Source of the DNA: Sulfitobacter sp. S190
Lineage (GTDB): Bacteria; Pseudomonadota; Alphaproteobacteria; Rhodobacterales; Rhodobacteraceae
NCBI RefSeq assembly: GCF_025141935.1
Contig: NZ_CP081124.1
Location: forward strand, 1-64,000
Reading direction: 5' to 3'
DNA length: 64,000 nt
The notes under the pieces were generated by a model. It was not told the origin of the DNA, did not search any database, and saw only the letters and a program-made list of their open reading frames with translations. Position 1 is the first letter of the stretch. Each line of letters begins with the position of its first letter. A program made the position numbers and the translations under genes. This document shows positions 48,541 to 57,409 of the stretch, piece after piece.

Positions 48541-48718
48541 CCGGATCATGAAAAAGACGGTCTGCTGAAATACCGAAAAGCACTTCACACGGTACGCTGG
48601 CTGTGTGGTGCGGATCAAAAGCGCACCAACCTACCCTGTCGGGGCGCTTGTGTTTTCCTCCCGTGCGCGCGTTCCGGCAGGTAATCCGCCCCCGACGCGG
48701 GCAAGAAGGAGAGCTGAT

Positions 48719-49471
48719 TTGGCAACGTCTCGCGTGCTTTTGGTCTGGACCACGGAAACCAATTCCACCCGCAAAATGGCCGATGCCGTCAGGAAGGGCG
48801 TGCAAAGCGTGCCGCATGTTTCGTGTACTGACGTGGTGCTGGAAACCGGAACCGAAATGACGTTCGAAGAGGTCGCCGCGCATGACGCGCTGATCCTTGG
48901 CACGCCCGTGCGCCACCGCAACATGCACCACAGGATCAAGCGGTTCATCGAAGAAACGCTGGAAACCGCGTGGCTTGACGACAGGATGGTGGGCATGGTG
49001 GGCGGTACGTTTTCCATCGGTGGAGGGCATGGTGATGCCGGTGCGGGCGCGGAGATGTGCCAGTTGGGGATGCTGGCGGCGATGGCGGCCAACGGGATGA
49101 TCCTGACGCCGTTGCCGAAATGCACGCCCGGTGCGGATCACGCGGGCCTGCATTGGGGTCCCGCAGGGCGCAGCGGTGGCGCGCGGATGGAGCCTTATTG
49201 GCCGTCCGAACCCATGGTGCAGGCGGCCTTCCATCACGGCGCAAACATCGCGCGTCTGACCCATGCGCTGCACGGACGGCGCAACGATATTTTCGTGCGG
49301 GGCAATGAGGCACCCGCCGCCGATCTGGTCGCCGCGTTTCGTGCAGGCGCTGCGCAGGATCGCCCTGCGGTGCCGGATGCGGATGCAAATCCGGCCTACC
49401 GTCGCACGGCACCCGACGGGTTTGTGTCTGGCGTCACGAAATCCGACGACGATCAGTTCGACACACCATAG
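48719..49471 (+). CDS. Flavodoxin-family reductase, WrbA-like
   Basis: A 250-residue flavodoxin-fold protein. I chose a TTG start at 48719 (LATSRVLLVWTTETNS), with AAGGAG seven bases upstream; the longer frame to 48605 has a basic, low-complexity extension. Visible are the flavin loop TTETNSTRKMADAV, the second loop LGTPVRHRNMH and the third loop GGTFSIGGGHGDAGAG. It is closest in pattern to WrbA-type NAD(P)H:quinone reductases, but the third loop differs. A role in reducing quinones fits the tyrosinase that follows. Confidence 0.68.
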   Translation: MATSRVLLVWTTETNSTRKMADAVRKGVQSVPHVSCTDVVLETGTEMTFEEVAAHDALILGTPVRHRNMHHRIKRFIEETLETAWLDDRMVGMVGGTFSIGGGHGDAGAGAEMCQLGMLAAMAANGMILTPLPKCTPGADHAGLHWGPAGRSGGARMEPYWPSEPMVQAAFHHGANIARLTHALHGRRNDIFVRGNEAPAADLVAAFRAGAAQDRPAVPDADANPAYRRTAPDGFVSGVTKSDDDQFDTP

Positions 49472-49780
49472 ATTTGCGCAAGGGATCGGACCGTTTTCTG
49501 ATCGCTCCACGCAGGTTCAGGCGCCGGGGCTGCTGCCGCCGGACGCCAGTGGAGGGACGACCGCGGCGGGGTTCATGCAGGGTCCACCGAAAGCGATGTA
49601 AGCGGCAAAACCTTGAAATAACCGATGTCTCCGCTGGCGTAGTCTTGACCACAGACCCCGGATAATTCTGCTATCCCGCGGGGCTGTGGCAGTTGCCCCG
49701 CGCCGCACCCGATACCGCAAATCCGCCAAATTCCGCCAGATCCATGCGCAGAGCTTTCGCGCGTGAACAGGAGAGCGATC
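49472..49780. other. Intergenic region before the tyrosinase gene
   Basis: About 309 bp without a convincing gene. It holds one predicted promoter at 49645-49674. The tyrosinase ribosome-binding site, CAGGAG, lies just before 49781. Confidence 0.5.
49645..49674 (+). promoter_or_regulatory. Predicted sigma-70 promoter for the tyrosinase operon
   Basis: TTGACC at 49645-49650 and TGCTAT at 49669-49674 with an 18-bp spacer, about 100 bp upstream of the tyrosinase start. The boxes are close to consensus in a GC-rich background. Confidence 0.45.
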
Positions 49781-51133
49781 ATGCGCAAACACGCCAAGGC
49801 CCATCTGACACGTCGCGCGGCGCTTGCTGCCGGAGCCGCGGGCGCGGGACTGTTAATTGCGGGGGGCGGCCGGATGGGCCGTGCCGCCGCGCCGGACGGA
49901 TCGATGCGCACCGGCATATTCGGCATGGGCGTGCGCAAGGAGGCCAACAGCCTGACCGCCGACAGCGACGATGTGCGCATGTACCGCGAGGCGGTCGCCT
50001 GGATGAAAGACCGCTCGAAGGTCAATCCGCTCGACCCGCTGGGCTGGCGGCAACATTGGGCGCATCATTCGCTGTTCTGCTCGTCCAACAGTTTCCAGTA
50101 CCAGGTGCACTACGGGTGGTATTTTCTGCCGTGGCACCGCGCCTATCTGGCCAATATCGAACAACGGGTGCGCCGCATTCTCAATGAGCCGTCGTTCGGG
50201 CTGCCCTATTGGGACTGGACCCGCAATCCGCAATTGCCCGCGTGGTATTTCGGCGAGGACAATCCGCTCAACAACCCCAGCCGCTATCAGGAAGCAGGCG
50301 ACCGCGTAGAGCCCGATTTTGTCGAACTGGGGCCAGTGTTGCGGGCCACGAAGTGGGAACATTTTGGCGGCCGTCGCCGCGATCCGGGCGAGATACAGGT
50401 CGAAGGCACGCTGGAGCAATCGGTGCATAATTGCATCCACAACTGGATCGGGGGGCAGATGGCCTCCTTTGATGGTGCCGGTAACGATCCGATTTTCCAA
50501 AGCCACCACGGCCAGATCGACCGTCTGTGGGCCATCTGGCTGGCGCAGGGGGGTGGCCGGGCCAATCCAACTGACGCAGATTGGCTGGATGAGCGGTTCT
50601 GGTTTGCGGGCCCGAGTGGTCTGCTCGAGGATGTGACGGTGCGCGACGTGCTGGAGACCGAACCGCTCGGCTACAGATTTGACGATCTGGACTATGCCCT
50701 GACCCTGACGCCGGAAACGACCCCGGTCTACGATGGTTGGGGGCTCGATTTCGGCGCGATCGACCCAGACGGTACCGACCTTGCGGCGATTTCGGTTGTT
50801 GCGCGCGGGGACGGGCCGGGGCGCGTGTCGCTCAACTACGAACGGATGAGCCTGCCGATCCAGCCGTTCCAGCACCGGCTCTTCTTTGTCGACGACAGCC
50901 CCGGGGGTGCGGCCACCTACATCGGTACCTTCACGATCCTGCCGATCCCCGATCTCAACCGCGGGCTGGAGCATTCCGTCACCAGTCAGGTCGAGGTTCC
51001 TCCGCGGGCTCTGGACCAATTGTTGCAGAACCGTCGCATTCGGGTTGTGGGTGTTCCTGTGCCGCTCAAGGGGCGCGACATTCCTGAGGCTCCGGTGCCG
51101 TTTCAGGGCGTCTCGATCACCGTCGATGCGTAG
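49781..51133 (+). CDS. Tyrosinase-family copper oxidase, Tat-exported
   Basis: A 450-residue type-3 copper protein that should oxidise phenols or catechols to o-quinones. A twin-arginine signal (LTRRAALAAGAAGAGLLIAG) sends it folded to the periplasm. The CuA region is HYGWYFLPWHRAYLANIE, and CuB is QSVHNCIHNWIGGQMASF followed by DPIFQSHHGQIDRLWAIW, so the H-x3-H and HH ligands are present. The ATG at 49781 is preferred over a GTG at 49763 because CAGGAG precedes it. The downstream porin gene overlaps its end by 8 bp, so the two are one operon. Confidence 0.92.
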   Translation: MRKHAKAHLTRRAALAAGAAGAGLLIAGGGRMGRAAAPDGSMRTGIFGMGVRKEANSLTADSDDVRMYREAVAWMKDRSKVNPLDPLGWRQHWAHHSLFCSSNSFQYQVHYGWYFLPWHRAYLANIEQRVRRILNEPSFGLPYWDWTRNPQLPAWYFGEDNPLNNPSRYQEAGDRVEPDFVELGPVLRATKWEHFGGRRRDPGEIQVEGTLEQSVHNCIHNWIGGQMASFDGAGNDPIFQSHHGQIDRLWAIWLAQGGGRANPTDADWLDERFWFAGPSGLLEDVTVRDVLETEPLGYRFDDLDYALTLTPETTPVYDGWGLDFGAIDPDGTDLAAISVVARGDGPGRVSLNYERMSLPIQPFQHRLFFVDDSPGGAATYIGTFTILPIPDLNRGLEHSVTSQVEVPPRALDQLLQNRRIRVVGVPVPLKGRDIPEAPVPFQGVSITVDA

Positions 51134-52376
51134 GTTCTGGTACATTGCGATGGTGGCGGGCTGGTGCTGGTCTGTCTGCGCTGCGGCCGCGCAGGAAGGT
51201 CCGCGCCTGAGCTTTTCGGGCGAGATACGCGAGCGCGCGACGTATCTGTCGGGGAATGGTTTTGATGACGCGAACCCCGATCGGGGTTGGTCGCTGACCC
51301 AGCGGCTCCGGTTTCAGATTGACGCGGAAGTGGCCCCTGCCCTGCGCGGCAGGATCAATTTGCTCAGCGCGGTGCAGACCGGTTTCAGCGACAGTCCGGT
51401 GGACCGCAACGTGCTCGACCTGCACGAAGCATATGTGGAGGTCGGCAGCGAAGACCGCTTTGTGAGGCTGGGCCGTCAGGAAATGCGCCTGGGATCGCAG
51501 CGGTTGGTCGGATGGCGCGACGGGACAAATGTGCGCCGAGTCTGGGACGGCGTGCGCGGCGTCTTTGCGCTGGGTGACGCGACGCTCGATGCTTTTGCGC
51601 TGCAGCTTGTCGACGTTGAAACCACCGGCGCGTTCAACGACACCTCCGACGATGACCGTGTGCTGGCGGGGCTTTACTGGTCGGGCGCTGCCCCGGTCGG
51701 TAACCTCCATCTTTACTATCTGTTTGCGGGGTTCGACGACCGCGAAAATATCGAAGGTACGGCCGATGAGCGGCGTCAAACGCTGGGGCTGCGCAGTTTT
51801 GGCGAGAATGGCCCATGGGCTTGGAACGCCGAAGCGGCCTACCAGTTCGGGCGCGCGGGACGGGATGATATCCGCGCGTGGACCATCGCCGCCGACATCA
51901 GCCACCAATGGCGGGACCGTCCGCTCAAGCCGCGTCTGGGACTGTCGGCAAATGTCGCGTCCGGCGACAGCGACCGGGGCGACGGGCGGCTCGAAACCTT
52001 CAACGCGCTCTATCCCCGTGGCAGCTATTTCTCCGATATCGCGCTGCTGGGGCCGAGCAATTTCATCAACCTGCGTCCATCGTTGCAGATGTTCCCGCGG
52101 GACGATCTGCTGGTCTATGTCGATATGAATTTCTTTTGGCGGCTCGACCGTAACGACGGCATCTATTCCCCGTCGGGCAGTTTGCTGCGGGGGCCAGAAG
52201 GGTCCGATGCCCGCTATGTCAACACGTCCTTATCCGCGGGCGTCGAATGGCAGGCCCGTGACGATGTTCTGTTCAGCGCGATCTACGCCCGATCCCACCC
52301 CGGCGATTTCATTCGCGAAACCGGACCGTCAGATCCCATCGACTTTATCGAACTCACGATCAAATTCACCTTTTGA
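51126..52376 (+). CDS. Outer-membrane porin of the alginate-export type
   Basis: A 416-residue barrel protein: signal peptide YIAMVAGWCWSVCAAAAQ, then strands beginning GPRLSFSGEIRERATYLSG and a DLHEAYVEVG-VRLGRQEMRLG segment characteristic of Alginate_exp (PF13372) porins. The C-terminus ends in aromatic IDFIELTIKFTF, suited to Bam. It starts inside the tyrosinase gene end and precedes the amidohydrolase by 12 bp. A channel for the substrate or product of the exported enzymes is likely. Confidence 0.85.
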   Translation: MRRFWYIAMVAGWCWSVCAAAAQEGPRLSFSGEIRERATYLSGNGFDDANPDRGWSLTQRLRFQIDAEVAPALRGRINLLSAVQTGFSDSPVDRNVLDLHEAYVEVGSEDRFVRLGRQEMRLGSQRLVGWRDGTNVRRVWDGVRGVFALGDATLDAFALQLVDVETTGAFNDTSDDDRVLAGLYWSGAAPVGNLHLYYLFAGFDDRENIEGTADERRQTLGLRSFGENGPWAWNAEAAYQFGRAGRDDIRAWTIAADISHQWRDRPLKPRLGLSANVASGDSDRGDGRLETFNALYPRGSYFSDIALLGPSNFINLRPSLQMFPRDDLLVYVDMNFFWRLDRNDGIYSPSGSLLRGPEGSDARYVNTSLSAGVEWQARDDVLFSAIYARSHPGDFIRETGPSDPIDFIELTIKFTF

Positions 52377-52388
52377 AAGGAAGACTTC

Positions 52389-54227
52389 ATGCTTGGAAAA
52401 AACATCAAAGGACTTTCGCGACGGCAGATGATGGCCCTTTCGGGGGGGACCGGTCTTGCCGCCAGTCTCGGCGTCGGCACCGGATGGGCGCAGTCGACCG
52501 CGCCTGCCGACATGATTGTGCGGGGCGCCAACATCATCACGCAGGATCCCACCATGCCGCGGGCGACCGCCCTCGCCGTGCGCGACGGGCTGGTGCTCGC
52601 GGTCGGATCTGAGGCGGATGTCGCAGCACATGCGGGCCCCGACACACAGGATATCGACGCGGGCGGCCGCACCATGATCCCGGGTCTGAACGACAGCCAC
52701 CACCATGCGACACGCGCGGGCCGGTTCTATGCGGCGGAGTTGCGGTGGGACGGGGTCAAATCGCTGGCCCGCGGATTGCAGATGATCCGCGAAGCGGCGG
52801 CAAAGACACCCGAAGGCGAATGGGTGCGGGTCGTGGGCAGCTGGTCGCCCTACCAGTTCGAAGAGCGCCGCCTGCCCACCCCTGCCGAGCTGACCGAAGC
52901 AGCACCGGACACGCCGGTCTATGTGTTGTTCCTGTACTCGCAGGGATTTCTCAATCGCAAGGCCGTCGAAGTGCGCGGCATCACGGCCGATACACAGGCG
53001 CCTCCGGGAACGCGCTACGAAATCACCGAAGACGGCGGTTGCATCCTGCACGCCACGCCCAACCCCGATCTGCTGTACGCCAGCATCGGCGCGCTGCCGG
53101 CCCTGACCGAGGAACAGCAGGTGCTGTCCACCCGGCACTATTACCGCGAGCTGAACCGCTTTGGCCTGACGTCGGTCATTGATGCGGGGGGCGGCGGTCA
53201 CACTTTTCCCGAAGACTACAGCGGCTCGGCGGCGCTGGCCGCGGACGACGCGCTCACGGTGCGTATCTCCAACTACCTTTTCCCCCAGAACAAGGGCGCG
53301 GAGCTGGCCGAATTCGAACGCTGGACGCAGGACTGGCAGGTGGGGCTGAACCTCGCGGACAAGCTGATGCACGCCTATGTCATTCGGGGCGGCGGAGAGT
53401 TTCTCGTCTGGTCGGCGGGCGACTATGAAAACTTCATGGCCGATCGCCCCGACATCACCACCCGCGACCAGTGGCGGCCACAGCTGTTGAACGTGACGCG
53501 GCATTTGCTGAAAAATGGCTGGCCGCTGCGCATTCACGCCACCTATGACCAGTCGATCAACCGCATCCTGAACGTCTTTGAAGAGGCGCATGCCCTCGAA
53601 GTGGCCGAGGGCCGGCTGGGCTTTGCCGGGATCCGCTGGGCCATCGACCACGGCGAAACGGTGCAGATGCCAACGCTGCGACGGATCAAGGCCCTTGGCG
53701 GCGGGATGGCGATGCAGGCGCGCATGGCCTACGCGGGCGAATTTTTCATGGATCGCTACGGCGAGGAAATGACCCGCAATGCGCCCCCTTTACGCGATGT
53801 CATTGACGCGGGCATCCCGCTCGGTCTGGGCACGGATGCCACGCGGGTTGCGGGGTTCAACCCCTGGCTCGCGCTTTATTGGGCGACGACCGGCAAATCG
53901 CTGGGCGGGACCCAGTTGCACGGGCCGCGCCACCAGTTGACCCGCGAAGAGGCGCTGTTTCACTACACCGTCGGGTCCGCGTGGTTCAGCCAGGAAGAGC
54001 TGCTCAAGGGCAGGCTGAAACCGGGGCAATTCGCGGACTTCGCCCTGTTGAACGCACCGTTCCTCGACGTATCGGACGAGGACATCAAGGACATTCAGGC
54101 CGATATGACCGTGATGAACGGCTCGGTCGTGCATGGGGCGGCGGAGTATGCGGGGATGGTGCCCGACCTTGAGCCGATCCAACCCGAGTGGAGCCCCGTA
54201 CGCAGTTTTGGCGGGTATCAGGGCTAG
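52389..54227 (+). CDS. YtcJ-like amidohydrolase, Tat-exported
   Basis: A 612-residue Amidohydro_3 enzyme with a twin-arginine signal (LSRRQMMALSGGTGLAASLG). The metal motif is MIPGLNDSHHHATRAGRF. Further family blocks are RELNRFGLTSVIDAGGGGHT, RIHATYDQSINRIL, WAIDHGETVQM and LGLGTDATRVAGFNPWLAL. It hydrolyses C-N bonds in an unknown amide or cyclic imide in the periplasm. It is in one operon with the tyrosinase and porin and has a cytosolic paralogue at 58171. A terminator follows. Confidence 0.88.
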   Translation: MLGKNIKGLSRRQMMALSGGTGLAASLGVGTGWAQSTAPADMIVRGANIITQDPTMPRATALAVRDGLVLAVGSEADVAAHAGPDTQDIDAGGRTMIPGLNDSHHHATRAGRFYAAELRWDGVKSLARGLQMIREAAAKTPEGEWVRVVGSWSPYQFEERRLPTPAELTEAAPDTPVYVLFLYSQGFLNRKAVEVRGITADTQAPPGTRYEITEDGGCILHATPNPDLLYASIGALPALTEEQQVLSTRHYYRELNRFGLTSVIDAGGGGHTFPEDYSGSAALAADDALTVRISNYLFPQNKGAELAEFERWTQDWQVGLNLADKLMHAYVIRGGGEFLVWSAGDYENFMADRPDITTRDQWRPQLLNVTRHLLKNGWPLRIHATYDQSINRILNVFEEAHALEVAEGRLGFAGIRWAIDHGETVQMPTLRRIKALGGGMAMQARMAYAGEFFMDRYGEEMTRNAPPLRDVIDAGIPLGLGTDATRVAGFNPWLALYWATTGKSLGGTQLHGPRHQLTREEALFHYTVGSAWFSQEELLKGRLKPGQFADFALLNAPFLDVSDEDIKDIQADMTVMNGSVVHGAAEYAGMVPDLEPIQPEWSPVRSFGGYQG

Positions 54228-54249
54228 AATATCCGAAGCATGTGACAAG

Positions 54250-54279
54250 ACCCGGCGCCGACAGAGGTGCCGGGTTTTT
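54250..54279 (+). terminator. Rho-independent terminator of the tyrosinase-porin-amidohydrolase operon
   Basis: ACCCGGCGCC and GGTGCCGGGT form a 10-bp stem with one G-T wobble and a 6-base loop, followed by a T5 run, 22 bp after the amidohydrolase stop. Confidence 0.85.
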
Positions 54280-54281
54280 GG

Positions 54282-54833
54282 CTACGGGACGCGGGCCGTG
54301 TCATAGGCCAGCCGCAGCAACGCCAGCACAACCGCCAGTTCAGCGCGGTTGCGCGGGCAATAAAGAAGCATTTCGCGGTCGCCGCTGGGGTTGAGACCCG
54401 TGTCCGGGTGCGGCTCGCCCCAACGCTTTTCCATCACGATCCTGCGCGCCTCCACCGGCAACGCCAGATGCAGGCTGCCATCGGGTCGGGGATGCAGGTG
54501 CGAGAATTCATCATTCGCCAACACCATGTCCGGATTTGTCATGCCCACGCTGGACGCAAGGAAAAATCCGACCGTGCCATTGGGTGCCCTGCGCACAGGG
54601 CCGAGAAGGACGTGCCGGTATTTGCTCACCGTGTTGAGGATCAGATCGTTGAAGAACAGCATGGGGCGCTGGTTGATCTGGCGGTGGGTCGGCTCGGGTG
54701 CGGTACGCGGTCTCGGCCCGATGCGGGCGGGCAGCAAGCGCAGGGTTTTCAAGCGGTCGCGGTTGACCATGACGAGACCTATACGTGTTACGATGTGGCC
54801 AGTGTGAAGCAGATCGGCTGCTTCGTATTCCAC
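54282..54833 (-). CDS. Luciferase-like DUF5519 protein
   Basis: A 183-residue protein whose C-terminal half matches DUF5519 (luciferase-like domain): EFSHLHPRPDGSLHLALPVE, then VMEKRWGEPHPDTGLNPSGD and YCPRNRAELAVVLALLRLAY. An internal ATG at 54770 (MVNRDRLKTL) could be the real start, leaving 162 residues; I see no clear ribosome-binding site for either. It is divergent from the first AraC regulator and probably controlled by it. Its activity is unknown, and the domain does not imply light emission. Confidence 0.75.
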   Translation of the reverse strand: MEYEAADLLHTGHIVTRIGLVMVNRDRLKTLRLLPARIGPRPRTAPEPTHRQINQRPMLFFNDLILNTVSKYRHVLLGPVRRAPNGTVGFFLASSVGMTNPDMVLANDEFSHLHPRPDGSLHLALPVEARRIVMEKRWGEPHPDTGLNPSGDREMLLYCPRNRAELAVVLALLRLAYDTARVP

Positions 54834-54996
54834 ACGTTGAAGTGTATCATATAATTTTGCTCACATTCTAAAGATGTATTGCCTGCCCCCCTATCCATAA
54901 GGCACGAAAAGCGGAAACCGGCTGCCAGAACGTGAAATATTGCACGGTAAAAATCCCTTAGGTTCGGTGAAACAGCCACCTAACCGGGTCGAGGCC

Positions 54997-55884
54997 ATGT
55001 CACGAAACGAAGAGCATTCCGCAACACCTGCGGACGAATTGAAGGCCCTTGTCGGGCAGCGGCCCGCGATTATTGCATCGTCGGCCCATGCCAGTGTTGC
55101 CCGGTTCGAGGGGACGGGCAGCGTGTTGCTGCACCGGGCGGCCAATGATCTGCTGCTCATCCCCATCGATCCTTGTGTTTTGACCGTCAGCGTCGGCGCG
55201 GGGGCGCCGCAGCGGATGCAGGCATGCCCCTACACGGCCTTTATCCTGCGCGCGGGGAACCGGATTGGCATCGACTATGACGACTGCCGCCGGATCATCG
55301 CCCTCGCCATTGATCCCGCGTGGTTCAACGACATCGCAGCGCGCTGTGAGCCCGGCACGGATAACGCCCAGCTCCGCACGCTGCTGCACCCCGACATGCC
55401 GCCCATCGTCAATGCGCTGCGCCGCCACCTGTCGTTTCCGCAAAGCGCGCATGACCGTTTCATCGCGCTGAATGCCGAACTGATCGTGTCCTACTGTTTC
55501 TGGTACGGCAGCCCCGCGCGGACCAGCCATCCTCCCAAGGCGGGTTTGCTGACGAAAAGCCTGCAGCGGGTGTTGCGACAGGTCGAAGACAACATAGACG
55601 CGCGCATTCCCATCACCGAGCTTGCCGGATCAGTGGGCATGTCGCCGTCGAAGTTCTCGCGGCATTTCAAGGCAGTGCTTGGCCTGTCGCCGCAGGCCTA
55701 CATCATCGAGCGGAGGGTTCTGAAAGTGCAGGATCTGCTTGAGGATACGGGATCGACACTTGCCGAAGTCGCACTGGATGCGGGGTTTTCGAGCCAGGCC
55801 CATATGACATCGAGCTTTACCAGACATTTCGGCATCACGCCGGGTGAGTACCGCAAGCATTTCCTCAGTCAGATGAATGCCTGA
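54997..55884 (+). CDS. AraC-family regulator 1
   Basis: A 295-residue activator with an N-terminal sensing domain that resembles the AraC-binding-like type (SVLLHRAANDLLLIPIDPCV) and a C-terminal double helix-turn-helix: ITELAGSVGMSPSKFSRHFK and LAEVALDAGFSSQAHMTSSF. I start it at the ATG at 54997 (GAGG upstream), not the in-frame TTG at 54940. It is divergent from the DUF5519 gene and faces a paralogue tail to tail, with 9 bp between the stops. Confidence 0.88.
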   Translation: MSRNEEHSATPADELKALVGQRPAIIASSAHASVARFEGTGSVLLHRAANDLLLIPIDPCVLTVSVGAGAPQRMQACPYTAFILRAGNRIGIDYDDCRRIIALAIDPAWFNDIAARCEPGTDNAQLRTLLHPDMPPIVNALRRHLSFPQSAHDRFIALNAELIVSYCFWYGSPARTSHPPKAGLLTKSLQRVLRQVEDNIDARIPITELAGSVGMSPSKFSRHFKAVLGLSPQAYIIERRVLKVQDLLEDTGSTLAEVALDAGFSSQAHMTSSFTRHFGITPGEYRKHFLSQMNA

Positions 55885-55893
55885 CCTGCGGGT

Positions 55894-56889
55894 CTAGTGC
55901 AGCGTGGTGTTGGCCCATGGCTGAACCATCCCTTTGGACTGCACCACCGACAGGGCAGCATCCGTGAGATCGGGCGCCGGACGGGACGACACCGTCGAGC
56001 GGTACCCGAACAACTTGCGGAACTGGCCCGGTGCGAGGCCGAAGTGCTTTGTGAAACTGGACGTCATGTGCGCCTGGCTCGAGAACCCTGCATCCAGTGC
56101 CACTTCGACCAGCGGGCGTGTTTCGTCCTTCAGCAGATCCTGGGCGACCTGAAGCCGCCTGCGCAGCACGTATTTCTGCGGGGGAAGCCCCAACGCCGAC
56201 TTGAACGCCCGCGAGAATTGCGAGGGGGACATCGTCGCCATTTCGGCCAATTCGTTGATGAGAATACGCTCGGATATGTCCGTATCGATCTGATCGGTGA
56301 TCGCCTCGACAAGCGCGGGCGACAGGCCTTCGCAATTATGAAGCGCAGATTCGCCGTGCTCTGCCCCCATGAAGCAATAGCTCAGCAGCAGCTCCACCGT
56401 AAGCGCGGCAACCCGCGGTGACAGCAGCATGTTGCGCGACAGACTTTGCGCAAGCGTTCTGACCAGCGGCGGTGCATCGGGGTGGGACATGGCGATTGCC
56501 GAGCCTGCGCTGCGTGTCGGGTCGTCCATCACGCATTGCGCAATCAGGGCGTCGACCCGTTCGGCATCAACGGCGACAACCAGCATTTCCGCGCGGGTCA
56601 GGGTTTCGATATCGTGGTGGTGGCCTGCGCGCAGCAGCAACATCGTGAACGGCGCAAGCCGCAGCGTTTGTTCGGGAAACGCGCCGTGCTGGAGCTTGAG
56701 TTTGCAATTCTCCACCGGGATCAGAACCAGATCGCTATCGGTCGTCCGGTCGAACACGAATGAGCGGGTCACCCGTGCCACGCAGGCATCGCCAAGTCGG
56801 TAGGCCGCCGCGCGCGGACCGATCCCGGCCGCTTGCATGTCCGCGCCCCAGACGGGGCCGTCAAAATCATTGGGAAAAACAGCATTCAT
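55894..56889 (-). CDS. AraC-family regulator 2
   Basis: A 331-residue paralogue of regulator 1 with the same DNA-binding pattern: LINELAEMATMSPSQFSRAF and LVEVALDAGFSSQAHMTSSF. I prefer the ATG at 56889 (MNAVFPNDFDG), since GAGG lies six bases upstream of it within the 56901 extension. It is divergent from the XapX-isochorismatase-amidohydrolase-MFS operon, which it probably activates. The C-terminus has a tail of about 30 residues that regulator 1 lacks. Confidence 0.88.
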   Translation of the reverse strand: MNAVFPNDFDGPVWGADMQAAGIGPRAAAYRLGDACVARVTRSFVFDRTTDSDLVLIPVENCKLKLQHGAFPEQTLRLAPFTMLLLRAGHHHDIETLTRAEMLVVAVDAERVDALIAQCVMDDPTRSAGSAIAMSHPDAPPLVRTLAQSLSRNMLLSPRVAALTVELLLSYCFMGAEHGESALHNCEGLSPALVEAITDQIDTDISERILINELAEMATMSPSQFSRAFKSALGLPPQKYVLRRRLQVAQDLLKDETRPLVEVALDAGFSSQAHMTSSFTKHFGLAPGQFRKLFGYRSTVSSRPAPDLTDAALSVVQSKGMVQPWANTTLH

Positions 56890-56914
56890 GTCCGACCTCA
56901 TATGGCTAGTTAAG

Positions 56915-57001
56915 TTTACACCTCGTTTCTAAAGGCCAAAGAAACGTGGGTATTTCATAAATACTCTCCGCATAGTTGACTGTCATCCTAAATTTACACC
57001 T
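56915..57001. promoter_or_regulatory. Direct repeats in the AraC2/XapX divergent promoter region
   Basis: TTTACACCT occurs twice, at 56915-56923 and 56993-57001, 78 bp apart (about seven helical turns), between the regulator and the XapX operon. A TTGACT (56976-56981) lies between them. They may be AraC binding half-sites. Confidence 0.4.
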
Positions 57002-57146
57002 GCGGTGGTTTACGGCCGGTCCCCCAAGCGGTGTGGAACACAATCCTTGATAAGCGCAGCACGTGAAATACCGCGATGCGGGCACCGTTCTAGGGTGGAC
57101 GTAGCCAAGGCGCCCTGCCGCCTGATCCACCAGCGAAGGAAATCCC

Positions 57147-57389
57147 ATGTCCTGGACCCCTTTTATCATTTCGACCGCCATTGGTGTGCTTGTCGGCCTA
57201 TTTTACGGGCTCTTGACTGTGCGGTCGCCTGCGCCGCCGGCAATCGCCCTTCTGGGTCTGCTGGGGATGCTTGCCGGCGAAAGCGCGGTCACCTGGTTGC
57301 GTGGCCACACCGATCTTCTCGGCACCGTGCTGCATAGCAAGAGTTTCCACGTGGCCAAAACCCACGATCAAGACAAACCCACCCTTTGA
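57147..57389 (+). CDS. XapX-domain (DUF1427) membrane protein
   Basis: An 80-residue protein with two helices; the XapX signature is IGVLVGLFYGLLTVRSPAPP and AIALLGLLGMLAGE. XapX proteins are usually found next to amidohydrolase, isochorismatase-like or other small-molecule catabolic genes, as here. Function is unknown; it could be a small transporter or a membrane anchor. It opens the operon: the next gene starts 20 bp on and the rest follow without another likely promoter. Confidence 0.82.
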   Translation: MSWTPFIISTAIGVLVGLFYGLLTVRSPAPPAIALLGLLGMLAGESAVTWLRGHTDLLGTVLHSKSFHVAKTHDQDKPTL

Positions 57390-57409
57390 ACAACCAAGGA
57401 GCAATCAAC

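Noticed and set aside
54282..54833. A true luciferase gene
   Set aside because: Only the DUF5519 domain name suggests it; there are no lux genes or reductase partners here.
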